Origin: an uncultured Odoribacter sp.
GTDB lineage: Bacteria; Bacteroidota; Bacteroidia; Bacteroidales; Marinifilaceae
Direction: 5' to 3'
NCBI GenBank assembly: GCA_905204385.1
Contig: CAJKZL010000096.1
Span: 1 to 9,042 of the forward strand
Length of the DNA stretch: 9,042 bases
A program made the position numbers and the translations under genes. This document shows positions 1 to 6,832 of this stretch, piece after piece. Positions within the stretch are counted from its first letter, which is position 1. Every line of letters starts with the position of its first letter. Below the pieces are notes generated by a model. That model was not told the DNA's origin. It ran no database searches and worked only from the letters and a program-made list of their open reading frames with translations.

Positions 1-538
1 TCATATTATCGCTAATCACCGGGCACTTCCATCCCCGTTTCGCCTGCCAACTGTTTCCGGTGACATTCCACGACTGAATGATCCCGGCTCCCGGACGGAA
101 ACGCGTAGCCAGCGATTTCGCTGCCTGCACCACAACCGGCTCATAGGCTTTCTTATCCCCCAGGTGTATGCCATTCCCGTAGCTGCATCCGATCATAAAA
201 CCGATATCATGATGCCAGGTCAAATATTGAATCTTTTCCAGCGCCTCGGTATACTTCTCCGCCTCCTGCTTCCAACTCTCCTTACCCGTCAAACGATATA
301 AATACCATAAACTTCCCGGAAAAAAACCGCTTGTCCAATCCTGAAACGAAGTATACCGGATCACCCCTTGCTCATTCGTCGTCCGCGGACTTAAAATCTT
401 GCCCGTTTTTTCCATCTCAGCAATCATCCGTCCGATTTGCTCCTCGGCAAACCTCACCTCTTTTTTCCACGGCTGCTTTCCAGCCACATTCCCTCCAACC
501 ACCAGCCCCAACACCATTAACCATACATATCGCCCCAT
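1..538 (-). CDS. GH88-family unsaturated glucuronyl hydrolase, 5' part only
   Basis: The first 179 codons of a gene that leaves the window on the left. The protein starts MGRYVWLMVLGLVVGG, a signal-peptide-like segment, so the enzyme is probably periplasmic. Family members remove the 4,5-unsaturated uronic acid that polysaccharide lyases leave at the non-reducing end of oligosaccharides, by hydrating the double bond. The motif DWTSGFFPGSLWYLY (residues 67-81) is typical of the (alpha/alpha)6-barrel of GH88. The two aspartates used by characterised GH88 enzymes appear to be present: D111 in HHDIGF and D177 in VISDNM, the latter three residues before the cut. The start at 536-538 is the first ATG after the 63-base repeat that separates it from the GH89 gene, and it precedes the hydrophobic segment directly. 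GH88 is preferred over GH105 because of the WTSGFFPG and HDIGF motifs. The family call is firm; the substrate (chondroitin, hyaluronan, heparin or other) is open. Confidence 0.88.
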   Translation of the reverse strand, partial: MGRYVWLMVLGLVVGGNVAGKQPWKKEVRFAEEQIGRMIAEMEKTGKILSPRTTNEQGVIRYTSFQDWTSGFFPGSLWYLYRLTGKESWKQEAEKYTEALEKIQYLTWHHDIGFMIGCSYGNGIHLGDKKAYEPVVVQAAKSLATRFRPGAGIIQSWNVTGNSWQAKRGWKCPVISDNM

Positions 539-539
539 A

Positions 540-602
540 AAAATCTTTAATCTATAAACTTTAAACTATCAACCTTAAACTCTAATCTTTCATCTATAAT
601 CT
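540..602 (-). repeat. Nine tandem degenerate heptamers in the GH89-GH88 gap
   Basis: Read on the minus strand, the whole gap after the GH89 stop splits into nine consecutive 7-base units with consensus AGWTTAW, for example AGATTAT, AGTTTAA, AGTTTAT and AGATTAA. G at position 2 and T at position 4 are the same in all nine units; A at position 1 and A at position 6 hold in eight of nine. A shorter related unit, AGTTGA, precedes the first and contains the GH89 TGA stop. The last unit ends two bases before the GH88 ATG. The array is therefore the 5' leader or intercistronic spacer of the GH88 gene. Its role is unknown; spacer or translation tuning is a guess. Confidence 0.8.
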
Positions 603-2861
603 TCAACTCCCCAAATTCTCAAAAATCTCCCCATCCCTGATCTGATCGGCCTCCATTTCCGAAGCATAATATTCCTTAGCCAGACGGCTATACTTGCGGA
701 ACATTCTCCCGGCCACCTCCACTTCGTCGCCGCTCACCAAAGGATGGTGAAGGACATGGGGTTTTCGGACAAACTCCAGTTCCCAATCCCCCAAGCGGCT
801 GTAAAAGTCATTAGCCCTGAAAGCTTCCCTCCCATGGGTCATCTTCAAGCCTTCTTCTACATACTCACTTCCCTCGTCGAGATGCGTTTTCAGCATATCG
901 TAAAACATTTCCCACCTCGCACGGTAATAGTTCCCGATCAATCCGCACCATTCCCGCCAGGAATAATCAAAAATCAAAGGATCGCCGTCCGCTCCCCAGA
1001 CGGTCACCAGCGCAGTGGCATCCCTTTCGAGCAAATCTTTTTCCCCGGCCGTTTGCCCCCATGCACGGGCATCGCTCAGCCATTTATCGAAATTAAACTC
1101 CTCGCGGGTTCGCAACAATTCATCTACGTCGCTCAACAATTCGAGGAAACGTCCGGAATGCAATTCAAAAGCAGCTTTATCTTTTTGCCGGAAAGCTTCG
1201 GCAGCCTTCCGGTGAATGACTTGTCCCAGGTTCGACATCAACTGTCGTTGCACGTCGACAACATCGAAACGGTAGGGCTTCGACTGACGGAAAAGGGCAG
1301 AATCCTGCAACAAAAAAGCTTCGGCTTTCAGCAACAACAACGGAGAGTAAGGTATTCCTAACCCGGCATTCGGCCCCGACTTCTTTACATTCAATGCCGG
1401 ACGTGCAGCCAATATAGAACTTCTTTCCGTGCCATTGGTCCCGGGACGGTAAGGGCCTTCGAGCAGATACATCCACGCTTGTCCGGCTCTTTCAGAGGAA
1501 GCACCGTACCGGCGCCGGGCATATTTTTTCAACCACTCTTCTATCGGGATTGCCGCCGTATAATTGGGCATCTCGAAAGCCAGATCGTAATACACCGGAT
1601 TCTGAACGATAGATTCCATAAACAATCCGGAACCGCAGATATTCGGCGACCCCTGCCGGGCCGCAGCATATTGATTGGAGGCCAGCAAGCGCAAATCGCC
1701 ATGCAGATTCACCCGGCCGCCGAAATTATGCAAATTGCCGGCTACCACCGGATATCCCCAACAGGCATTCGCTTTTTCCGAACGGGCCCCGTTCAGATCC
1801 AAAATGATCAAATCCGTCTGTGGCACCATCTTCACGATATCTTCCCGTAAACTCCAGGCCTGCATCGCCCATTTCGCCCGGGGATCGAAATCCCGGAACA
1901 AGCGGTAAATGGAACGTCCCACAGCATTCAGGTATTCTTTGGTCTTCACCGGAGGAGCGCTCTCGTGAAAAGGATCGGCAGCATACACACCGTGAGCCCC
2001 GAATAATTTCTTCTCTTCCTCCAGGAAAGCCCTTCCGAATTCCTGAAACAACGGATCGGTAGGATCCAACTGAGCAGCCCCCTTAAAACCGCACCAGGAA
2101 GGTTGTGTCTTGCTCCGCGCTCCGGGATATTTTTGCACAAACTCCCGCGGGACATAACCGGAAAAGCCTTGTTGTATAGGCTGCATGCCCAATTCCAACT
2201 GCCGTTCCATAATCTTCTGCCCCAGTGCCACATGACTGTCGATCCAGGATTTCGGCAGCGGTCCTCCGTAACTTTGGATATTCTGCATCCATTGCCAGGC
2301 AGCATGTCCGGGACCCGTCAGAAAAGTCCGGGCTTCTTCATCCGAAAAACCGTACCGCATCAGGACATTATACCAAACTCCTTCCAGCCCGATCACGGAC
2401 AAAGGCATATTGATGGAATTCATGGCCATGAAATCGAGTTCCCGTTGCCACCTTTCCCAATCCCACCAGGGAGCGGTGTAACTGATCGTGCAATAATTAA
2501 AATAAACCCTGTACTTTCCCTGGATCACCCGGCGTTCCTTAGCCTGCGGCAAAGGCAGGCGGCGCGGCAACTGCAATTGATCGCCGAACCATGAAAGATG
2601 GGCATTGCAGGTATATTTCAGATACCAATGATAGGCCGTGGCCAGCGAAACGGCATTGTTGCCCCGCAAAACAACTTTATTTCCTCTCCGGTCTATTTCA
2701 TAGACATCGCTTCCCTCCTCCGGATCGATGATCTCCAAACGGAATTGCCGGGCATAACCGGGGGTGATCCGGTCGATCAGTTCATAAATGGCCTTTTCGG
2801 GAGTTTTTCCCGAAACCATAAGCGAGAATAAACAAAAAAGAAATAAAATCTGTTTTTTCAT
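603..2861 (-). CDS. GH89 alpha-N-acetylglucosaminidase (NAGLU-like)
   Basis: A 752-residue exported enzyme of the NAGLU family, whose members remove terminal alpha-linked N-acetylglucosamine, for example from heparan sulfate fragments or alpha-GlcNAc-capped mucin glycans. Residues 1-18 (MKKQILFLFCLFSLMVSG) form a signal peptide. The small N-terminal domain covers about 20-100, the TIM barrel about 110-430, and the helical C-terminal domain the rest. Family motifs include YFNYCTISYTAPWWDWERW (120-138) and GFSGYVP (232-238). The two catalytic glutamates are visible by comparison with human NAGLU: E300 in YAADPFHESAPP and E416 in GSGLFMESIVQNP. Length and both motifs indicate an intact gene. It lies 34 bases after the GH20 gene's final stop and is followed by the heptamer repeat and GH88, so one polycistronic transcript is likely. 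The start codon is the ATG directly before the signal peptide. Family assignment is confident; the natural substrate is not shown by the sequence. Confidence 0.95.
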   Translation of the reverse strand: MKKQILFLFCLFSLMVSGKTPEKAIYELIDRITPGYARQFRLEIIDPEEGSDVYEIDRRGNKVVLRGNNAVSLATAYHWYLKYTCNAHLSWFGDQLQLPRRLPLPQAKERRVIQGKYRVYFNYCTISYTAPWWDWERWQRELDFMAMNSINMPLSVIGLEGVWYNVLMRYGFSDEEARTFLTGPGHAAWQWMQNIQSYGGPLPKSWIDSHVALGQKIMERQLELGMQPIQQGFSGYVPREFVQKYPGARSKTQPSWCGFKGAAQLDPTDPLFQEFGRAFLEEEKKLFGAHGVYAADPFHESAPPVKTKEYLNAVGRSIYRLFRDFDPRAKWAMQAWSLREDIVKMVPQTDLIILDLNGARSEKANACWGYPVVAGNLHNFGGRVNLHGDLRLLASNQYAAARQGSPNICGSGLFMESIVQNPVYYDLAFEMPNYTAAIPIEEWLKKYARRRYGASSERAGQAWMYLLEGPYRPGTNGTERSSILAARPALNVKKSGPNAGLGIPYSPLLLLKAEAFLLQDSALFRQSKPYRFDVVDVQRQLMSNLGQVIHRKAAEAFRQKDKAAFELHSGRFLELLSDVDELLRTREEFNFDKWLSDARAWGQTAGEKDLLERDATALVTVWGADGDPLIFDYSWREWCGLIGNYYRARWEMFYDMLKTHLDEGSEYVEEGLKMTHGREAFRANDFYSRLGDWELEFVRKPHVLHHPLVSGDEVEVAGRMFRKYSRLAKEYYASEMEADQIRDGEIFENLGS

Positions 2862-2895
2862 GTTTTTATCTTAACTAAAGTTCATGGTAAATCGT

Positions 2896-4503
2896 CTAAT
2901 CCCTGAAATCCATCGGCATATCCCTTTTCTTTTGCTTGGCCCCTTCAGGTTCCGGATGACGCTCCGGACGACGGGCATCGAAATAGTAAATTCCTGCCCG
3001 GTCGAACCTGTCGTATACAGTCTCCATCCGCCGGCAGAAACTCTCATAATCCTTCTTTTCGGGAGCGGTCCAGGCCGCTTCGGCCAAAGCACACAACCTC
3101 GGGAAAGTCATAAAATCCAGTCGTTCGGCATGCTGTACCCGTTCGGTCCAGAGATTGGCCTGTATGCCCTTGACAAGCTTCATCTGCTCTTGCGGTATCT
3201 GCCAGGATGCCATTCCCTTATCCGGAAAAGCGTAATCATCTTCCAAAGGACAAAATCCGTTCCATACCCGTCCCCACTTATGAGTCTTATGCTGAACAAA
3301 ATCAAAATACAAAGGCCGGCGCGGACACAACACTGTGGCATATCCTCCCGACAAGGATTATATCAACTGATTCCCCCTGTCGTGCCTCCACCATAAAATC
3401 TGCGTTCCTTCTACCGGAACGTTCAAATCCACCAGTTCATCCCAGCCGACGAGGGTTTTGCCCAGCAAACGGACGGAATCGGCCATACGGTGCATAAAAT
3501 AGCGTTCCGCTTCCTTTACCTGCTTCATCCCTTCCCGTCGCATCAGGCCCTGCACATGCGGATCGGTTTCCCAGGCCTTGATCCCGTAAGCCACCTCATC
3601 GCCTCCGATGTGAAGGTAGGACGACGGAAATAAATCCGCAACTTCGCGCAACACCTCCGTGAGAAAAGCATATACTTCTTCTTTTCCGACATTAAACGTA
3701 AAATCCGGATGCTCGGGGGTTCCTCCTCCCGACAGCTCGGAATAAGCCTTGTTGGCTGCCGTGGCGTGACCGGGCATGTCGATTTCGGGAATCACTTCGA
3801 TGTGACGTGCCGAAGCATAATCCAGGATTTCCCGGATTTCCTCCTGAGTATAAAATCTGGCCTCCTCCCCGTCCGGTTCGCTCCAATTCCCTTTTCCCCC
3901 GACAGTAGTCAACCTGGGATATTTTTTAATTTCCACCCTCCATCCTGTTTCGTCGGTCAGATGCCAATGGAACTTATTCAATTTAAAATAAGCCATCCAA
4001 TCGAGCAACTCCTTTACTTTCTCCTTCCCGAAAAAATGCCGGGCTTCGTCGAGCATAAACCCTCTCCAGGCATAGCGGGGGGCATCCGCTATCCGGCAGC
4101 AGCCGAGCGTACGGTCTTTTCCCGCCAACTGCAGCAATGTCTGCACACCGTAAAAGATGCCTTCCCGGCCGGCCGCACTAACGATAATCCGGCGGGGAGT
4201 CACCTCCAGACGGTAGGCCCCGGCCACTTTCAAATCCGGGGCATACGCTAAAATCAAATTGGCTTTGCTTTTCTTCTTCACCGTCTTCGCCTGCACCGAC
4301 AACTCATCCAGCTTGCTGCACAGGAATGCCGCTTCGGGCATAAATTCCGGCCGCCCGCCATACACTCCCACCCGGTCCAAACCGAAGCTTCCTGCTTCCA
4401 CCGACAACGTTTCCGGATAAGGAACGACGGCAATTTCCTGAGCCTGTATGTACAAGGGAATCATCCACAATGCCATCATTCCTGCCAATAACCATTTCTT
4501 CAT
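2896..4503 (-). pseudogene. GH20 beta-N-acetylhexosaminidase interrupted by an in-frame TAA
   Basis: Apart from one TAA at codon 382, this is a continuous 535-residue frame of a secreted GH20 exo-hexosaminidase, which would release terminal beta-GlcNAc or beta-GalNAc. A signal peptide fills about the first 22 residues, a small GH20b-like domain follows, and the barrel starts near 140. Motifs before the stop are HWHLTDETGWR (179-189), IPEIDMPGHA (238-247) and the catalytic pair D302-E303 in HIGGDE. After the stop the same frame continues with CPRRPLYFDFVQ (Y399) and GIQANLWTE (W452, E454), which in GH20 complete the substrate pocket. A product ending at residue 381 would lack this part and should be inactive. 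Both pieces are well conserved and no frameshift is needed, so the lesion is a recent nonsense mutation, a sequencing error or, less likely, a readthrough site. The start at 4501-4503 was chosen over an in-frame ATG at 4557 because it begins the signal peptide and leaves the 4524-4576 inverted repeat outside the gene. Confidence 0.85.
3358..3360 (-). other. Premature TAA stop codon inside the GH20 frame
   Basis: The codon between WWRHDRGNQLI and SLSGGYATVLCPRRP reads TAA. The next codons (TCC, TTG) stay in the same frame with no indel. From memory of Bacteroidales GH20 proteins, this helix position usually carries a polar residue such as Glu, Gln or Lys, whose codons GAA, CAA and AAA each lie one base from TAA. 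Confidence 0.85.
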
Positions 4504-4523
4504 GTCCTGTTTTATTAAAACTT

Positions 4524-4576
4524 TCCCGGATTCCGGCGGACCACGGAAACAAACCACCGTCCATCGGAATCCGGGA
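4524..4576 (-). repeat. 12-bp inverted repeat in the GH2-GH20 gap
   Basis: The arms TCCCGGATTCCG (4524-4535) and CGGAATCCGGGA (4565-4576) are exact reverse complements with a 29-base spacer. They occupy most of the 77-base gap, starting a few bases after the GH2 stop and ending about 20 bases before the GH20 ATG. In the minus-strand RNA this would make a stable stem. It is followed by AAAG and a short AT palindrome (4509-4521) rather than a clear run of U. It could be an intercistronic mRNA processing or stabilising hairpin, or a weak attenuator. No function is shown. Confidence 0.7.
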
Positions 4577-4580
4577 GATA

Positions 4581-6698
4581 TTAAAAGCCTACGTGTTCCT
4601 TATTGCTATTCAGCGTTTCAGCTTCTCCGGCTTTCCGCTCGGTTGTAAAAATCCACTCTATCGAGTCCTCGAAAGTCCGGTTGTCCTTTTTCACCACCGC
4701 TTTCAACTGATTGACCCCTTTATTCAATTTCACTCCCCCGAAGATATAATGAATGTCCGTATATCCTTTCTTCACCCCGGAAATTTTTTCGCCGTTCAGG
4801 TAGAGTTCCGGTTCACCGACATTGGAATAAACGGTGACGTCGGTCACCTGCTTTTCGCGTTCCTTCAACCGCCTTTGGGTGATGTAAACCACCGGATCTT
4901 TGCTCCAATTGGCTTTATAAAAGAAATAGGAATCTTTCTTCGTTTTCCGGTCGATGGTGATCAATCCCTTCATATTCCGGGCGGGAACGCCTCCCCGGTA
5001 AGACATCGGCACCCCGAAATCGAACATATTCCACAGGTAGGAAGCGATGATATAAGGATGCTTCGATATCACTCCCCACTGATATTCATGCAACTTCGTC
5101 TGGAAAGTCTCGGGATAATAAGGCTTGCCCCAATTGAGCGATTCGCCGAGATATTCCGTCTGATGAGCAATATTGGCATCGGCACCGTATTCCGAAAGCA
5201 TAAATTTATACCCCGGATATTTGGTTTCGAGATTTTCTATCCAAGGCACAATATCCTGTATTTTCTTCTCATACCAGCCGAAATAACGATTCATCCCTTG
5301 TATATCGGCGTTGAGGTTCACCGGATGCTCCATGATTCCGTATCCGTTCACCGACACCGTATAGCGGCCAGGATCCTCCGTTTTGGCCAGATCGTGAAGC
5401 TCACGCGTCAAGGCTGCCGTATAATCCTCCGGACTATACACCTCGTTATGCAATCCCCATACATAAATGGAGGGATGATTGAAACTCTGCCGGATCAGTT
5501 CGCGCAATTGTTCCTTCGCATTCGGTCCCTCCTGAGTGGACACTCTGTTTACAAACGGTATTTCCGCCCAAATGATCAGTCCGAGGCTATCACATTTCGA
5601 GTAGATATAATCCGACTGCTGATAGTGGGCAAAACGCACCGTCGTGGCACCGATGTCCATAATGGCCGCCAGATCGAAATCGTGATGCTCATTTTTTAAA
5701 GCCGAACCGATACCCCACCAGTCCTGATGACGGCATACTCCGTACATCGGATATTTTTCACCATTCAGGTAAAAACCGTCTCCACCGACGATCTCGAACT
5801 TACGGATGCCCAATGGCTGCACCACCTCGTCCAGGACTTTTCGTCCTTCCAAAACGGTAGTCACCACTTTATAAAGATACGGATCTTTTCTGCCCTGCCA
5901 CAAATGGGGATTCTTCATTTCGAATCCGGCGGTGAAACTCTGCTTACCCTGCGGCAGTACGGTCACTTGCCGGGTATTTTTCAGGCACAACTTCCCTTGC
6001 CTGTCGTACACCGCATTTTGCAAGGTCACCGTTTGGGGTGCCAGTTCCTTGTTTTCCAGCTTTACCTTTACCTTCACATCCGCCTTCCGCCGGGAGACAT
6101 TCTCCTGAGTGATGTATACACCCGGCGAAGCATAGTCGTTCACCGCAATGCCCACCTTCCCGGTCACCACCAGCCACACCGGCCGGTAGATACCGCCGTA
6201 TACGCCGAAAAGCACGTGATTCACCGGTATTACCTCCGGCGAAGCCGCATTATTCACCCTTACCAGCAATTCATTCTCCTTTCCGTAGTTCAACACCCGC
6301 GATAAATCGAAAGCACAAGCCGAATATCCCCCTTTGTGATTGCCCACATACCGTCCGTTCACATATAAATCCATTACCTGGGCCACTCCTTCGAAACGGA
6401 TAAACACCCGTTTCCCCTTCAACTCCTCGTCCACCTGGAATTTCTTCCGGTAATAAGCGTCCCCGGCATAAAACTGATCGTATTTCAACTGCATATCCTT
6501 TGCGTTCCAGGTATGAGGAATTTCCACTTTATCCCATTTCTGCTTAAAAATGTCCCCATACTTCACCTTATCCTCCGTAAAAGGTCCCTTTTTAAACGTC
6601 CAACCCTCATTGAACGAAATCACTTGCCGCCCGTCGGCCATTACTCGGCTGAAGGTCAATATTCCGATAACCAGCCAAATCCATTTACTTTTCACCAT
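4581..6698 (-). CDS. GH2 beta-glycosidase (beta-galactosidase or beta-glucuronidase type)
   Basis: A 705-residue exported GH2 enzyme that hydrolyses a terminal beta-linked sugar with retention. A signal peptide covers about 1-21. Then come the sugar-binding jelly-roll domain (about 25-185, with WTFKKG and EIPHTWN), an immunoglobulin-like domain (about 190-300), the TIM barrel (about 303-600) and one C-terminal Ig-like domain (about 605-690). The catalytic acid/base is E419 in WGLHNEVYS and the nucleophile is E503 in LSEYGAD. WNMFDF (556-561) and KKDSYFFYKANWS (587-599) are typical of Bacteroidales GH2 enzymes often labelled beta-galactosidase. An N-x-K triplet (N575-K577 in ARNMKGL) sits where beta-glucuronidases carry their carboxylate-binding Asn/Lys pair, but other GH2 members also have Asn and Lys there, so it does not decide the substrate. 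The start at 6696-6698 gives an immediate signal peptide. It follows GH105 after 134 bases containing hairpins and lies 77 bases before GH20. The gene is intact. Confidence 0.92.
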   Translation of the reverse strand: MVKSKWIWLVIGILTFSRVMADGRQVISFNEGWTFKKGPFTEDKVKYGDIFKQKWDKVEIPHTWNAKDMQLKYDQFYAGDAYYRKKFQVDEELKGKRVFIRFEGVAQVMDLYVNGRYVGNHKGGYSACAFDLSRVLNYGKENELLVRVNNAASPEVIPVNHVLFGVYGGIYRPVWLVVTGKVGIAVNDYASPGVYITQENVSRRKADVKVKVKLENKELAPQTVTLQNAVYDRQGKLCLKNTRQVTVLPQGKQSFTAGFEMKNPHLWQGRKDPYLYKVVTTVLEGRKVLDEVVQPLGIRKFEIVGGDGFYLNGEKYPMYGVCRHQDWWGIGSALKNEHHDFDLAAIMDIGATTVRFAHYQQSDYIYSKCDSLGLIIWAEIPFVNRVSTQEGPNAKEQLRELIRQSFNHPSIYVWGLHNEVYSPEDYTAALTRELHDLAKTEDPGRYTVSVNGYGIMEHPVNLNADIQGMNRYFGWYEKKIQDIVPWIENLETKYPGYKFMLSEYGADANIAHQTEYLGESLNWGKPYYPETFQTKLHEYQWGVISKHPYIIASYLWNMFDFGVPMSYRGGVPARNMKGLITIDRKTKKDSYFFYKANWSKDPVVYITQRRLKEREKQVTDVTVYSNVGEPELYLNGEKISGVKKGYTDIHYIFGGVKLNKGVNQLKAVVKKDNRTFEDSIEWIFTTERKAGEAETLNSNKEHVGF

Positions 6699-6780
6699 TA
6701 TTCACTATTTTACAGTACTACCTTACCTCTCTCTTTCCGGCAACCTCACCATTTGCCCGGACCTGTCGCATTTCTTTTTT

Positions 6781-6830
6781 TAACCGGCATGCGCCGGTTC
6801 CCTGCCGACCGGCATGCCGATCCGCATCGG
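6781..6830. repeat. Cluster of three small GC-rich hairpins between GH105 and GH2
   Basis: Three inverted repeats follow each other within 50 bases: AACCGGC/GCCGGTT with loop ATGC (6782-6799), TGCC/GGCA with loop GACC (6803-6814), and CCGAT/ATCGG with loop CCGC (6817-6830). The ten-base word ACCGGCATGC occurs twice, 25 bases apart (6783-6792 and 6808-6817). The cluster begins directly after the GH105 stop. On the minus strand the last hairpin is followed by A residues, not T, so it is not an intrinsic terminator for GH105. It may protect the 3' end of the upstream message or be a REP-like element. Confidence 0.65.
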
Positions 6831-6832
6831 AA

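Noticed and set aside
540..602. The heptamer array as a CRISPR array
   Set aside because: Units are only 7 bases and contiguous, with no spacers and no cas genes.
2878..2898. The GH20 TAG stop at 2896-2898 as a second nonsense mutation, since the frame would continue for six codons (TIYHEL) to another TAG
   Set aside because: The protein already ends in a polar tail past the barrel, the extra codons carry no domain, and GH20 proteins end at varied points here. It is most likely the natural stop.
4504..4557. An upstream in-frame ATG that would add 18 residues to the GH20 protein
   Set aside because: It would put polar residues ahead of the signal peptide and place the start inside the inverted repeat. 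The ATG at 4501-4503 directly begins a typical signal sequence.
4470..5699. A 409-codon open frame on the plus strand opposite the GH2 gene
   Set aside because: The minus strand has a full GH2 protein with catalytic motifs here. The plus-strand translation has no recognisable domain, and the frame is open because of the codon bias of the real gene.
6781..6799. The AACCGGC/GCCGGTT hairpin as an intrinsic terminator of GH105
   Set aside because: The seven-T run lies on the 5' side of the stem on the plus strand. On the coding minus strand the stem is followed by A, so it lacks the U tract.
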